The translations under genes and the position numbers were made by a program. Positions 1 through 7,439 of a DNA stretch of 19,072 bases are shown piece by piece (the stretch's first letter is position 1; every line of letters begins with the position of its first letter). Source of the DNA: Spirogloea muscicola (Eukaryota; Streptophyta; Zygnematophyceae; Spirogloeales; Spirogloeaceae); assembly GCA_009602725.1 (NCBI GenBank), contig WELB01000120.1:245883-264954 (forward strand). The letters are read 5' to 3'. The notes beneath the pieces are model-generated. The model did no database searches. It worked only from the letters and a program-made list of their open reading frames with translations, and was not told where the DNA came from.

Positions 1-114
1 GCGGTTCACTTGCGCGCAGGCCGAGCTTTGGCGGCGGCCTCCGGCTTCCGTCAGGGCGACGTCTTTCCACCAGCTAGCTACTCGGATCTGCATCTCCTGT
101 CTAGAGGTTACTGA
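1..114 (+). pseudogene. Non-LTR retroelement ORF tail, copy 1 (cut by window edge)
   Basis: The translation reads AVHLRAGRALAAASGFRQGD and continues through PASYSDLHLLSRGY to a TGA at 112-114. The same tail recurs at 823-975, 2069-2202, 2345-2465, 2944-3204, 3700-3858 and 10160-10331, and on the minus strand at 2682-2750. In the longest copies it follows an RT-associated endonuclease-like domain, so it is the extreme C-terminus of that protein. Copies keep the 3' end and lose the 5' end, as expected of target-primed reverse transcription. Window truncation hides how far this copy extends upstream. Confidence 0.65.
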
Positions 115-223
115 GCGTTCCCTGGCTGATGTCTTAGTCCTAGTCGTTCGCACTCAAGCTCCCTCAGACCTTGTCCATTCTTTTGGGCTGGCCTTTCCCA
201 GCCACCAGTCAATCTGGCCGCGC
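1..223 (+). repeat. Recent 220-bp direct repeat, copy A (partner 3745-3967)
   Basis: Bases 1-223 match 3745-3967 with about two differences (T/C at 118 and T/C near 177). The block spans the retroelement tail, its 3' flank and one palindromic motif. Bases 66-232 are also found inverted at 3411-3577. The near identity contrasts with the strong decay of neighbouring copies, so this is a recent duplication or a gene-converted block. Confidence 0.9.
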
Positions 224-364
224 TTTCTCTCAGCAGCCGCTTTCTCTCTATGGGCGAGCTCTTCTTCTTTGGGCTGGCCCACCCAGTGGCCGGTTGAGCC
301 GGTTTGTGCTTCAGCTTTCTCCGGGTGGCCAATCACAGCCATCGCCCTCTCCTGGTGTGGAAAA

Positions 365-1023
365 CGTGTGGAGGCAGGCTTCTCGGTTGCAGCGGAGAAC
401 TCAGCCGTCATGGAGCTCCAGCGAAGGGCCGACGGTCTCCACGCACGTCGTGTAGACCTTGTGGCTGGCTTCTGCCAGCCCCTCTGTTCTATGCGAGCTC
501 CTCTCTTGTGGCCACCCCACAAGCCGGTGGGCAACGTCTTCTCCTGGACGTGGTGACTACCAACGCATACGACCGCTCACACCCAGCCCAATGTGCCATC
601 AAGGCTGGGTACGCGGTCGCCTGCGCCGCTCGGGCAAAGTAGCTCAAATATGCTGATCATCCGCGGGAAGACGACTTCTTCTCGCTGGAAATTGACACCC
701 ATGGGGCGCTGGGCGCTCGGTGGCTCGCGCTGCTCAACCAGCTCGCCCGCCACGCCAGCGCCCGCCGCTTCCATGGGGAGCCGATGGCCTTTCCTGCAGC
801 CGGGTCGCTCGCGCAGGTGTACCGCATGCGCTTGGCTGTCTCGCTGCAGAGGTCTATGGCCTGCACGCTGCACCTGCCTGCCGGCAGAGCCCTCGCTGCT
901 GCCTCTGGCTATGGCCAGGGGACTCACTTCCAGGAGCCTAGTGTCTCTGACCTGCGGCTCCTTAGCAGGGGTCACTCAGTGGTTCGTAGCTGCTTTGGTT
1001 CTTCTTGTGCTTGTTTTCCGTAA
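365..1023 (+). pseudogene. Retroelement C-terminal endonuclease-like domain and tail, copy 2
   Basis: The translation gives RVEAGFSVAAENS, GLHARRVDLVA, GGQRLLLDVVTTN, KYADHP, EIDTHGALGARWLALLNQLA, then GSLAQVYRMRLAVSLQRS and the common tail. It parallels 9640-10331. The order (R/D-L-V, 12-15 residues, D-V-x-T-T, later K and KY) resembles the PD-(D/E)XK restriction-like endonuclease of R2/NeSL-type and Dualen-type LINEs; this is family knowledge applied to a remote match. A 47-nt insertion at 466-512 breaks the frame. Without it, one frame runs from 365 to 1023 with a single TAG at 640-642. It is non-functional, and the RT part is absent (5' truncation). Confidence 0.7.
458..512 (+). mobile_element. 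Palindromic mini-element flanked by 8-bp direct repeats
   Basis: CTTGTGGC at 458-465 is repeated exactly at 505-512. Between them lies a 39-nt insert (466-504). The hairpin GGCTGGC (463-469)/GCCAGCC (474-480), loop TTCT, straddles the left junction. Deleting 47 nt restores the reading frame of the host retroelement. The restored product lines up residue for residue with the uninterrupted copy near 9735-9800 (LVATPQAGGQRLLLDVV against LVASALGGGPRILADVL). The insert belongs to the dispersed double-hairpin family. It encodes nothing, so mobilisation, if any, must be in trans or through DNA repair or replication. Confidence 0.75.
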
Positions 1024-2068
1024 TGCTTCCCGTGGCCCCCTTCTTGTACTTTGTTCATTCTTTTTTAGGCTGGTTTTCCAGCCACTATCCTCTATGGACA
1101 AAATCCAAAGAGCTACAACAAGTGCCGAAAAGAAGGGAAACACACAGCTATGGGCGAGCACTTCTTCTACTGGAAGAGAACTTTCTCTCTTGCCCCAATG
1201 CGAGAGCCACTTCCTCTCAGCACTGCACCTTTCACTCTTTTCCGACTAACCCCAATGCGATCAGCTCTTGCCAGCGGTAGTCGACATCTTTGGCTGTTTG
1301 GGTCCTCGACTCCACACTCTTCTAAAATATGGCCAATCTAGGCTACACACAACATGCAGATGTGTTCCCGGCTGAGATGGGCTTGCCAGCTGCATATTTA
1401 TTCAGGCACCGATGAGAAACCTTTATAAGTTGACCCGTGAGCGGGTCAATCTGCTGTAGGTTATGTATGTCTTTAGAGGCAAACAGGGCGCTCTTAATAC
1501 CCCCCGGGTCAGCAACAGGAAGTCAGATGAGCTGAAGGGAGGAAGAGCAACTGCGCTGCGCGAGCTAGAGGCAAGTGGAGGACTCGAAGAAGACAAAACA
1601 CAGCTCTTCTCAGAGCTATTTTGGCCCCTTCGCCCTTTTTAGGCTGGCTTTGCCAGCCCTCTTCTCTATGAGCGAGCACTTCTGTTCTTTGCACCTTGTC
1701 AATTGCTTCGGGCTGTGTGCTTGACAGCTTTTCTGGCCCCTTTAAACTTTGTATATTCTGCTTTGTGGGCTGGGAAAATGACATCCATCTCCCTCTACCC
1801 AAAGAGTCTTTCTCGGGCTGGCTTTCCACAGTCCTTGCCCCCTTGTATGAGCTTCCCAGAACATGGCCATGGCTCCGCGGTACTCAATTGAGGAGGATTT
1901 GAAGTTCTGCAAAGGAGCTCATAACCACCGACTACCCAAGGCATGAGTTCGTCCCAGCGGCAACGGACGGCTACAGGGCCAAAGGCTCGGTGGTTTGACC
2001 TCGTCCAGCGGATAGCGCAGCGAGCGCTGTTCCGTCTGTGGTCAATAACCAATATCATGCCGAGTGCA
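1024..2068. other. Gene-free repeat field
   Basis: No coding segment is recognisable. It contains palindromic motifs near 1068, 1642 and 1815. A perfect 8-bp-arm hairpin, TTGACCCG-TGAG-CGGGTCAA, lies at 1430-1449. Open frames here are short, low in recognisable motifs and shared with the repeats. Confidence 0.6.
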
Positions 2069-2202
2069 ATGCGCATCCATGTCTGATGTCCAGGCACTTG
2101 CAGGCAGGCCGAGCTTTGGCTGCTACTTCTCGGTCTCAACGTGGCGACAAGTTTCCGGCTGCTAAATACTCCGACTTCCGGCAGTTTACTTACAAATGTT
2201 GA
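2069..2202 (+). pseudogene. Retroelement ORF tail, copy 3
   Basis: HLQAGRALAATS, then QRGDKFPAAKYSDFRQF and a TGA at 2200-2202, is a diverged version of the tail HLRAGRALAAAS...ASYSDLHLL. The upstream ATGCGC is retained, but the intervening codons are shortened and out of frame. This is an old, decayed 5'-truncated copy. Confidence 0.6.
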
Positions 2203-2344
2203 GCACCCATTTGTCGAAGCGACTTGCGAAGCTGCGTTATTAATTACTGTCCGGCCCGCTGAGACCTTGTCCACTTTTTAGAGGCTGGCCTTCCACAGCC
2301 ACCGCCCTCTGTGCAACCTCTCTTACTGGCCCCTTCGGGCCGTC

Positions 2345-2465
2345 TGCACATGTATGTAGGCCGCGCTCTGGCTGCTGCTTTTCGGTTTCGCCGTGGTGAC
2401 ACTGTTGTTTCTTTCTTTCCAGCTGCAAACTACTCTGACTTACGGCTGCTGAATAGGGGCTACTG
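2345..2465 (+). pseudogene. Retroelement ORF tail, copy 4
   Basis: The translation HMYVGRALAAAFRFRRGD, then FFPAANYSDLRLLNRGY, matches the tail consensus with a few extra residues between GD and FP. Only the last 40 or so codons survive. A palindromic motif lies on each side (2283 and 2543). Confidence 0.6.
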
Positions 2466-2681
2466 CACACCCATCTGCTGTAGCCACTTCCGTAGCTGCT
2501 ATAGCCCTTTCGGGCTTCTGTGGACCTTTTGTGATCAATATGGGGCTGGCCTTTCACAAGAAGACTAACTCTTTCAGTAGAGGGCGATGGCTGTGACTGG
2601 CCAGCCCATGAATAAAAAGCAATAGGTCGAAGGGGTCAGAAAGCGTTGAAGCACATAGATACTCAAGTGAACACTGGGTGC

Positions 2682-2750
2682 TCAACATCCCCTGTTGAGC
2701 AGCCGCAGGTCAGAGAAAGTAGTCTCCGGGAAGCGGGTCCCCTGTCTTGC
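2682..2750 (-). pseudogene. Retroelement ORF tail, copy 5 (inverted)
   Basis: On the minus strand the sequence reads ARQGTRFPETTFSDLRLLNR, then GC and a stop at 2682-2684. It is a short copy of the common tail in the opposite orientation to its neighbours. An inverted palindromic motif lies near it at 2579-2609, so a larger segment of the repeat field has probably been inverted. Confidence 0.55.
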
Positions 2751-2943
2751 GGCTGCTCACTAAGGAATTTTGAGCACCCAGCTGCCACTTGCGTCGCTGT
2801 GTGATGCTTCTGGCCACTATAAAAGTTCTTCATTCTCTTTTTGGCTGACCAATCACAGCCATCGCCCTCTTTTGGAAGAGCCTTCTTTCTGTCTATAGCA
2901 GAGGCTGCAGCCAGGGCGCGACCGGTACATAGATGCAACTCAT

Positions 2944-3204
2944 GTGCCGTTGACCGCCGGGTCGCTTACTGGAGTGATCCGCATGTGGCTATCCGTCTCC
3001 TTCCAACGTTCCCAAGCTCACGCAGTGCTCTCCCAGGCAGGGCGCGCTTTGGCTGCTACTTCTGAGTCTCGTCTGGGTGCGTCTTTTCTCTTTGGCTTTT
3101 TCGGGCTTGCTGTTCACAGCCCTCGCCCCCTTTGGTAGAGCCACTTTCATGTCTTCCAGCTGCAAGTTACTCAGACTTGCGGCTGCTGACCTGGGATCAC
3201 TGCA
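2944..3204 (+). pseudogene. Retroelement ORF tail, copy 6, interrupted
   Basis: The translation PLTAGSLTGVIRMWLSVSFQ, then RSQAHAVLSQAGRALAATS, matches the region before the tail (PAAGSLAQVYRMRLAVSLQ in copy 2). The final PAASYSDLRLL resumes in another frame at about 3156. A palindromic motif separates the two parts. There is also an independent 1-nt deletion just left of the insertion. Confidence 0.6.
3081..3155 (+). mobile_element. Second palindromic mini-element interrupting the tail
   Basis: Uninterrupted copies read GACGTCTTTCCA at this point. Here GTCTT(TT) at 3081-3087 and GTCTT at 3151-3155 bracket about 65 nt holding the GGGCTTGC...CAGCC hairpin and a CTCGCCC-type second arm. The GTCTT repeat is a candidate target duplication. 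The case is weaker than at 458-512 because the frame is also damaged by a separate single-base loss. Confidence 0.6.
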
Positions 3205-3410
3205 CTTCCATGCGCATTAGTCTCTTGCATAGCTGTGTGCTTTTGCGCCTTTCGGCCCCTTTCATCCTTGTCCAGTCTTTCTGGGCTGGCTTTCCACTGC
3301 CCAGAAGTGCTCGCCCATAGAGAAGAGGGGCTGGCAAAGCCTGCCCAAAAAGAATGGACAATGTCCAAAAGCCAAAGAAAGGATGCGCGGCCAGATTGAC
3401 TGGTGGCTTG

Positions 3411-3577
3411 GGAGAGAAAGCGCGGCCAGATTGACTGGTGGCTGGGAAAGGCCAGCCCAAAAGAATGGACAAGGTCTGAGGGAGCTTGAGTGCGAACGAC
3501 TAGGACTAAGACATCAGCCAGGGAACGCTCAGTAACCTCTAGACAGGAGATGCAGATCCGAGTAGCTAGCTGGTGGA
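3411..3577 (-). repeat. Inverted copy B of the 220-bp repeat
   Basis: Bases 3421-3577 are the exact reverse complement of 66-222 (157 of 157 by eye), and the match extends to about 3411. With copy C (3745-3967) it forms an inverted repeat with about 160-bp arms and a spacer of about 230 bp. A short tandem duplication of the CCAGATTGACTGGTGGCT segment lies at its left edge (3391-3440). Confidence 0.9.
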
Positions 3578-3699
3578 GGGAGCTTGAGAGAGGTGCCGAA
3601 AAAGGACTACACTACCAAACACGACAACGCGCTAGGGAAGCTCAGTACCCTCGCCCCCCAGCCCTTGCCCCCTTGTGGGCGAGCATTTTCTTTCGCTCA

Positions 3700-3858
3700 G
3701 CCCCTATGCGTTTGGCCGTCTCGATGCAGCGGTCCCTCGCCTTCGCGGTTCACTTGCGCGCAGGCCGAGCTTTGGCGGCGGCCTCCGGCTTCCGTCAGGG
3801 CGACGTCTTTCCACCAGCTAGCTACTCGGATCTGCATCTCCTGTCTAGAGGTTACTGA
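3700..3858 (+). pseudogene. Retroelement ORF tail, copy 7
   Basis: MRLAVSMQRSLAFAVHLRAG, then RALAAASGFRQGDVFPPAS and YSDLHLLSRGY, ends in TGA at 3856-3858. Its last 38 codons are identical to copy 1. Upstream it is abruptly fused to a palindromic motif (GCCCCCTTGTGGGCGAGC near 3667), so this is a truncated copy. Confidence 0.65.
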
Positions 3859-3967
3859 GCGCTCCCTGGCTGATGTCTTAGTCCTAGTCGTTCGCACTCA
3901 AGCTCCCTCAGACCTTGTCCACTCTTTTGGGCTGGCCTTTCCCAGCCACCAGTCAATCTGGCCGCCC
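3745..3967 (+). repeat. Recent 220-bp direct repeat, copy C
   Basis: This is the partner of 1-223 (about two mismatches) and of the inverted block 3411-3577. Similarity stops at about 3967, where GGCCGCG of copy A becomes GGCCGCC and then unrelated sequence. No target duplication was identified at the boundary. Confidence 0.9.
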
Positions 3968-4291
3968 TTTCTATTTGTGTCATGGACCGCTGAAGCGATA
4001 CTAATAGGTTTTGACATACTTTGGAGAAGCGCACGTCTTACTGAGAGAAGGCGCGCGGTGCGCAGAAAAATTGAAAGGGTTACTGAGAGGAAACTAACAC
4101 CCGCTCAATCTGGCCGCGCTTTCTCTCCTTGGAGCTCCGAGCGCCCAATTGGCGGCACGGCAGGGAATACTCTAGCTTGTCTTGACAGGTGGCACTTCAC
4201 TGATCTGCCGTCTGGCAGGCGCCTCGCCTGCCACGTGGCGACGCCAAGTCAGCCATCCCAGCTGCCCGGAAGGATACCACAAGGCGGGGGG

Positions 4292-4333
<42 letters not shown>

Positions 4334-4524
4334 TGTAGGGTGAAAAGGATGTACCACTTGTTCGGTACCCTCCCACGTACTTAAGCTCTGCCTCTTTTTC
4401 GCGCCCCTCTGCCGTAGTCGCCGCCTGTGCTGGCCGCACACCCCAGCCCAGCCGCCGCAGCGCTGCCCATTCTGCCTCGAGAGGCGCCTCGTTAAGTGAA
4501 GACACTATACCAAGCGCTCACAGG
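3968..4524 (+). promoter_or_regulatory. Upstream region of the GEM-like gene with (GA)n tract
   Basis: No coding sequence is recognisable. An (AG)n microsatellite of about 17 units lies at 4296-4330, followed by a C/T-rich leader from about 4390 that probably forms the 5' UTR. GA tracts are common in plant core promoters, but no TATA box is convincing. The repeat field ends near 3967, so this is the first non-repetitive sequence of the window. Confidence 0.4.
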
Positions 4525-6892
4525 ATGGGGCTATTTGGGCACTCGGGCAAGGACAAGGCGGCCCAGGCGCCGGCGCAATCGCAGGCCCAGGCGCAGCCGC
4601 AACAGTCGCAGCAGAACCCAGCTGGGCCTTACGGGAGCACCGCCCCTGTCCCGGGGACGGCCTCAGCGGCCCCGACGACAGGCGGCGGCGCATATCCGCA
4701 GCCCTACGATCAGACCCAGATGCATGCTGGGGAGGTGAGAGCGGCAGAAAGAAAGACTCTTCCAGTAGAGGTGGTTGTGGGTTCCAATCTTTCAAAGGGA
4801 TGTCGGGCCCATAACTCACCTTGTGAAAGTATACTCCTGATAAGCGTGAAGTCAGTAGTTCAGACCTACTTGGGCCAATTTCAGAGAAAAGAGGAAGAGA
4901 AATGGAAGCTGCTTAATGGTAGAGTGTAGCTTTGCCAAGGCCGAGGGTTCAAGTCCCACTTTCCCTTAGTGCAAGTTGATAGCATCAACCACATAGATAC
5001 AAATAAGAATGGTAAACACAGCCGGGGCTACCAGGGAGTGCCGACTGAGCTCTGGGAACCAGCACCCATAAACCCCCAACGCACGTTGCAAATTGTGGCG
5101 GTGGCCATGGCAGTCACAGGGCATCCCCGCGGACCTGCACTCAGCTTGGGGCGCGCCTGTCATGGGCTCGCCTGCTCAGCCGAGCGCCCACCCTGACAAC
5201 CAGTGAGCAAGCTACATATGCCACCTCTGCCAGCTGCTGTTGCCTTTATGAAAGTGTCATGCATTGCTATAGTAGCTGACAGTTGTGGGTGTTGGCAAGC
5301 GAAGGTATGCAGCAGGCGCGCCGCATGGCCAGCCACCGCCCAACTTCCAGCCGGCCACAATTGGGACCCAGCCGCAGACGATGCCGGCGCCCTCGTCCTA
5401 CGTGCAGACGCAGCCCTCCACCACACGCAGTGAGCAGCCGCCTCTGCAAATTCTGACGCTACTGTGCTGGGTTGCTGCAGCCTGTCACCGCATGTGCAAG
5501 AGTCCTCGGTCAGCTCAGCCGCCAGTGGCTTTGGAAGCCCTGTGTTACTTTAAAATGAATGCATCTGCAATTTGCCTTTGCAATTTGCAGATGCAATGAC
5601 AGGCGTGCATGATCAGATCAATCGTGGTATTTCACGCGCCAGCAATATTGCCGGCAACGTCTGGGAGCACAGTGAGCTGCCACTCCCTCTTCACCTTCCG
5701 ATTTTCCTTCTCTTTCAGCGCGTACTTTTGTGAAGCCTTTCCTTTGCACATTTCACCTACAATTTTCATAATCAAGCAGTTGATCAGTTAGAACCATCTC
5801 TGAGTGAATACGGCACAGCTTTTCCCACACAAGTTACGCATGCTGCGGCCATTGGTATAGTCACTGACGACCTGCTGCCACGGCCCGTGCGCATGTGGCG
5901 GCCCCTTGCTACTGCCACCTAGTAGAGTGCTAGCAAGCCTTGTGACAAGCTGTGTGCATGGCCACAGTGAAAATGGGGCAGGACGTCACGGGCACCACGC
6001 TGGGCAAGCTGCAGTCGGGTGCGGCAATGCTGAACGCGGGCGGGTCGGAGCGGCAATGGCGCGCGACGTTCACGCCGGCGGCCAACGACGTCCTTCTCAA
6101 CTACTTTGCCTGCTACCTGTCCACATCCACCGGGCCGGTTGCAGGCAACATCTTTGTGTCGCACAAGACCATCTCGTTCATCAGCGACCGTGCTCTCGCG
6201 TATCACCCGGAGCCGGGCCAAGCCGCCTACAGCTACTACAAGGTAAGGATGGGGAGCTGCCAGCCACTGGGTGGAATAGTGAGAGACTTGACTATTTGAC
6301 TACAAAGGAAGGCCACAAGAGTAGCTCTGATGTTACTGGCTTGAGCGTCTGTTGCCACTCACTTACCCTGTCCTGTTCACTTCCCCTTGCTGTGAGCGCT
6401 TGATGCTTATGAGAAGCCTGTGAAGGAAGGCTTGACAGTCGAAGCATCTGCTGCTCACATGGCTCGAGCCTTAATTCCCTGCAACAGGTGGTGCTGCCGC
6501 TGGAGCGCGTGCGCGCTGTGAACCAGTCGGTGAACCAGCAGCAGCCGCGGGAGCAGTACTTGCAGGTGGACATGCAGGACGACCAGGACTTCTGGTTCAT
6601 GGGCCTGCTCAACATCGACAAGACGGCACGCGTCACTCAGCAGGCGCTGCAGGCGTTCCGCGACCCCGCCACAACGGCGTATCCGCCGCCCGCGCACGGC
6701 CAATCGGACCCCGCCGCTGTGCAGGCCGCCGGCAGCGCCGCCGGCCCTGCCGGTGTGACGACTGGCAGCCATGGCACATATGTTACACCAGGCGCAACCC
6801 AGGCGCAGCCTGCATACCCTGCAGCCCCTCAGGCCATCAGTAACCAGGGGCCAAATGCTGTGCCATACGGGGCGCATAATGGGATGCACTGA
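4525..6892 (+). CDS. GEM-like GRAM-domain protein (five exons)
   Basis: Exons read as 4525-4734, about 5276-5429, 5591-5671, 5968-6242 and 6488-6892. The first two encode a Q/P/A-rich N-terminus starting MGLFGHSGKDK. Exon 3 gives INRGISRASNIAGNVWEH. Exon 4 starts the GRAM domain (MGQDVTGTTLGKLQSG, NYFACYLSTSTGPVAGNIFV, SYYK). Exon 5 continues VVLPLERVRAVNQ and DFWFMGLLNIDKT, then a P/A/G-rich tail. ACYLSTSxGPV, SYYKVV-PL and FWFMG are hallmarks of plant GEM/ABA-responsive GRAM proteins, which bind membranes and act in hormone and epidermal signalling; a role in an alga is unknown. Introns 3-5 have GT/AG ends and consistent phases. Exon 1 ends in phase 0 but the obvious exon 2 acceptors need phase 1 or 2; a TAG acceptor at 5273-5275 would solve this, or a small exon is missing. 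Confidence 0.8.
4805..4878 (+). tRNA. Organelle-type tRNA-Ile(GAU)-like relic in intron 1
   Basis: A 74-nt cloverleaf can be drawn. Acceptor GGGCCCA/TGGGCCA pairs at 6 of 7 positions, and T8-A9 are present. The D arm ACTC/AAGT is weak and its loop lacks GG. The anticodon stem TACTC/GCGTG encloses loop CTGATAA, with anticodon GAU. The variable region is AAGTC. A perfect T stem AGTAG/CTACT encloses loop TTCAGAC. CCTGATAA is the bacterial/organellar tRNA-Ile(GAU) loop; eukaryotic nuclear genomes normally read Ile codons with AAU and UAU anticodons. It is probably organellar DNA transferred into the nucleus. The poor A box makes transcription doubtful. Confidence 0.55.
4902..4967 (+). tRNA. tRNA-Gly(GCC)-like relic in intron 1
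   Basis: Acceptor ATGGAAG/TTTCCCT pairs at 6 of 7. D stem GCTT/GAGT has loop AATGGTA. The anticodon loop TTGCCAA lies in a stem with wobble pairs. The T arm GAGGG-TTCAAGT-CCCAC has one mismatch. The loop context CTTTGCCAAGG matches bacterial/organellar tRNA-Gly(GCC). The variable region is missing, so the molecule is defective. It lies 23 nt after the tRNA-Ile-like sequence, suggesting one transferred organellar segment. Confidence 0.45.
5560..5595 (+). repeat. Inverted repeat covering the exon 3 acceptor
   Basis: TGCATCTGCAA (5560-5570) pairs perfectly with TTGCAGATGCA (5585-5595) across a 14-nt loop. The AG of the exon 3 splice acceptor (5589-5590) lies inside the right arm, so folding of the pre-mRNA would hide the splice site. 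Confidence 0.7.
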
Positions 6893-7310
6893 GGCCCTCT
6901 CTGCAACTACAGCGTGTCTAGGCTGGGCAATATTCTATTGTCACTTACATTGTAGTTCCCAGCCAGGAAAACGCACCTTCTCATGGCTCTTGCTGACAGC
7001 ACGAGCACATAGACTCGAGGGAGGCCCCATCAGATTGATATGCTGGGACGAGTCCTGTATCTACCTTGCCACTTACATCAGTGGCGACATGACTTCCAGC
7101 AATTCATTGACCACTTACTGTCTGCCTTACTGTGAACCATTCTGGTGTCTCCGTTTTGTCGCAGCTGGAATGGCCTCCTGCGGCTGAGAGAATCTTAGCT
7201 GCTCTACACTGACAGCACGCACCTGTCCAGCATGGCTATCATATGCAAGATGTCAAGGCTCGTATAGCACTCAAGAATTTACTATACTTCCTCACGTTCT
7301 TAGTTGTTTG
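6893..7310 (+). other. 3' flank of the GEM-like gene
   Basis: No gene is recognisable. It probably includes the 3' UTR. I see no TGTAA poly(A) signal of the type used in many chlorophytes; AATAAA occurs at about 7319-7324, near the start of the AT-rich block. Confidence 0.35.
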
Positions 7311-7439
7311 GTGTTAACGAATAAAAGACGACCGGATCCTCGAAGTTGGACAATCTGTCCTATTAGATGACAAGTTCTTCGTATAGAAATGAATGTTTTT
7401 CTGCATCAATCATAGCCATTTCATTTCGAAATCCATATT

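Larger units (their letters stand above)
185..3947. repeat. Dispersed family of about 45-nt double-hairpin motifs
   Basis: A motif of the form GGGCTGGC-TTTCC-AGCC, followed by CTCGCCC-TCTAT-GGGCGAG and then CTTCTTT, recurs throughout this field. The first part folds as GGCTGGC/GCCAGCC; the second as CTCGCCC/GGGCGAG. Plus-orientation cores lie near 185, 271, 333, 463, 1068, 1642, 1815, 2283, 2543, 2842, 3103, 3283 and 3929. Inverted cores lie near 2579, 3328 and 3440. The 17-mer CACAGCCATCGCCCTCT is exact at 344-360 and 2854-2870, and inverted at 2579-2595. Copies differ by point changes but keep the pairing pattern. Two copies interrupt retroelement coding sequence (458-512 and 3081-3155). 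Function is unknown. Confidence 0.8.

Noticed and set aside
461-512. The 47-nt insertion as a tiny spliceosomal intron
   Set aside because: Although it can be set to begin with GT, no AG lies at the right end, and the exact 8-bp direct repeat fits insertion better.
175-3950. CRISPR array
   Set aside because: Repeat spacing and orientation are irregular, the context is eukaryotic and there are no uniform spacers.
3490-4384. Long overlapping open frames in the repeat field (for example 266 codons at 3584-4384)
   Set aside because: They cross the inverted repeat, palindromic motifs and the (GA)n tract, and only the retroelement tail portion has recognisable protein sequence.
4740-4800. A third tRNA-like sequence (GGTTCCAATC resembles a B box)
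   Set aside because: No acceptor stem or anticodon arm could be formed.
4902-4967. tRNA-derived SINE
   Set aside because: There is no SINE body, poly(A)/simple tail or target duplication, and no second copy in the window.
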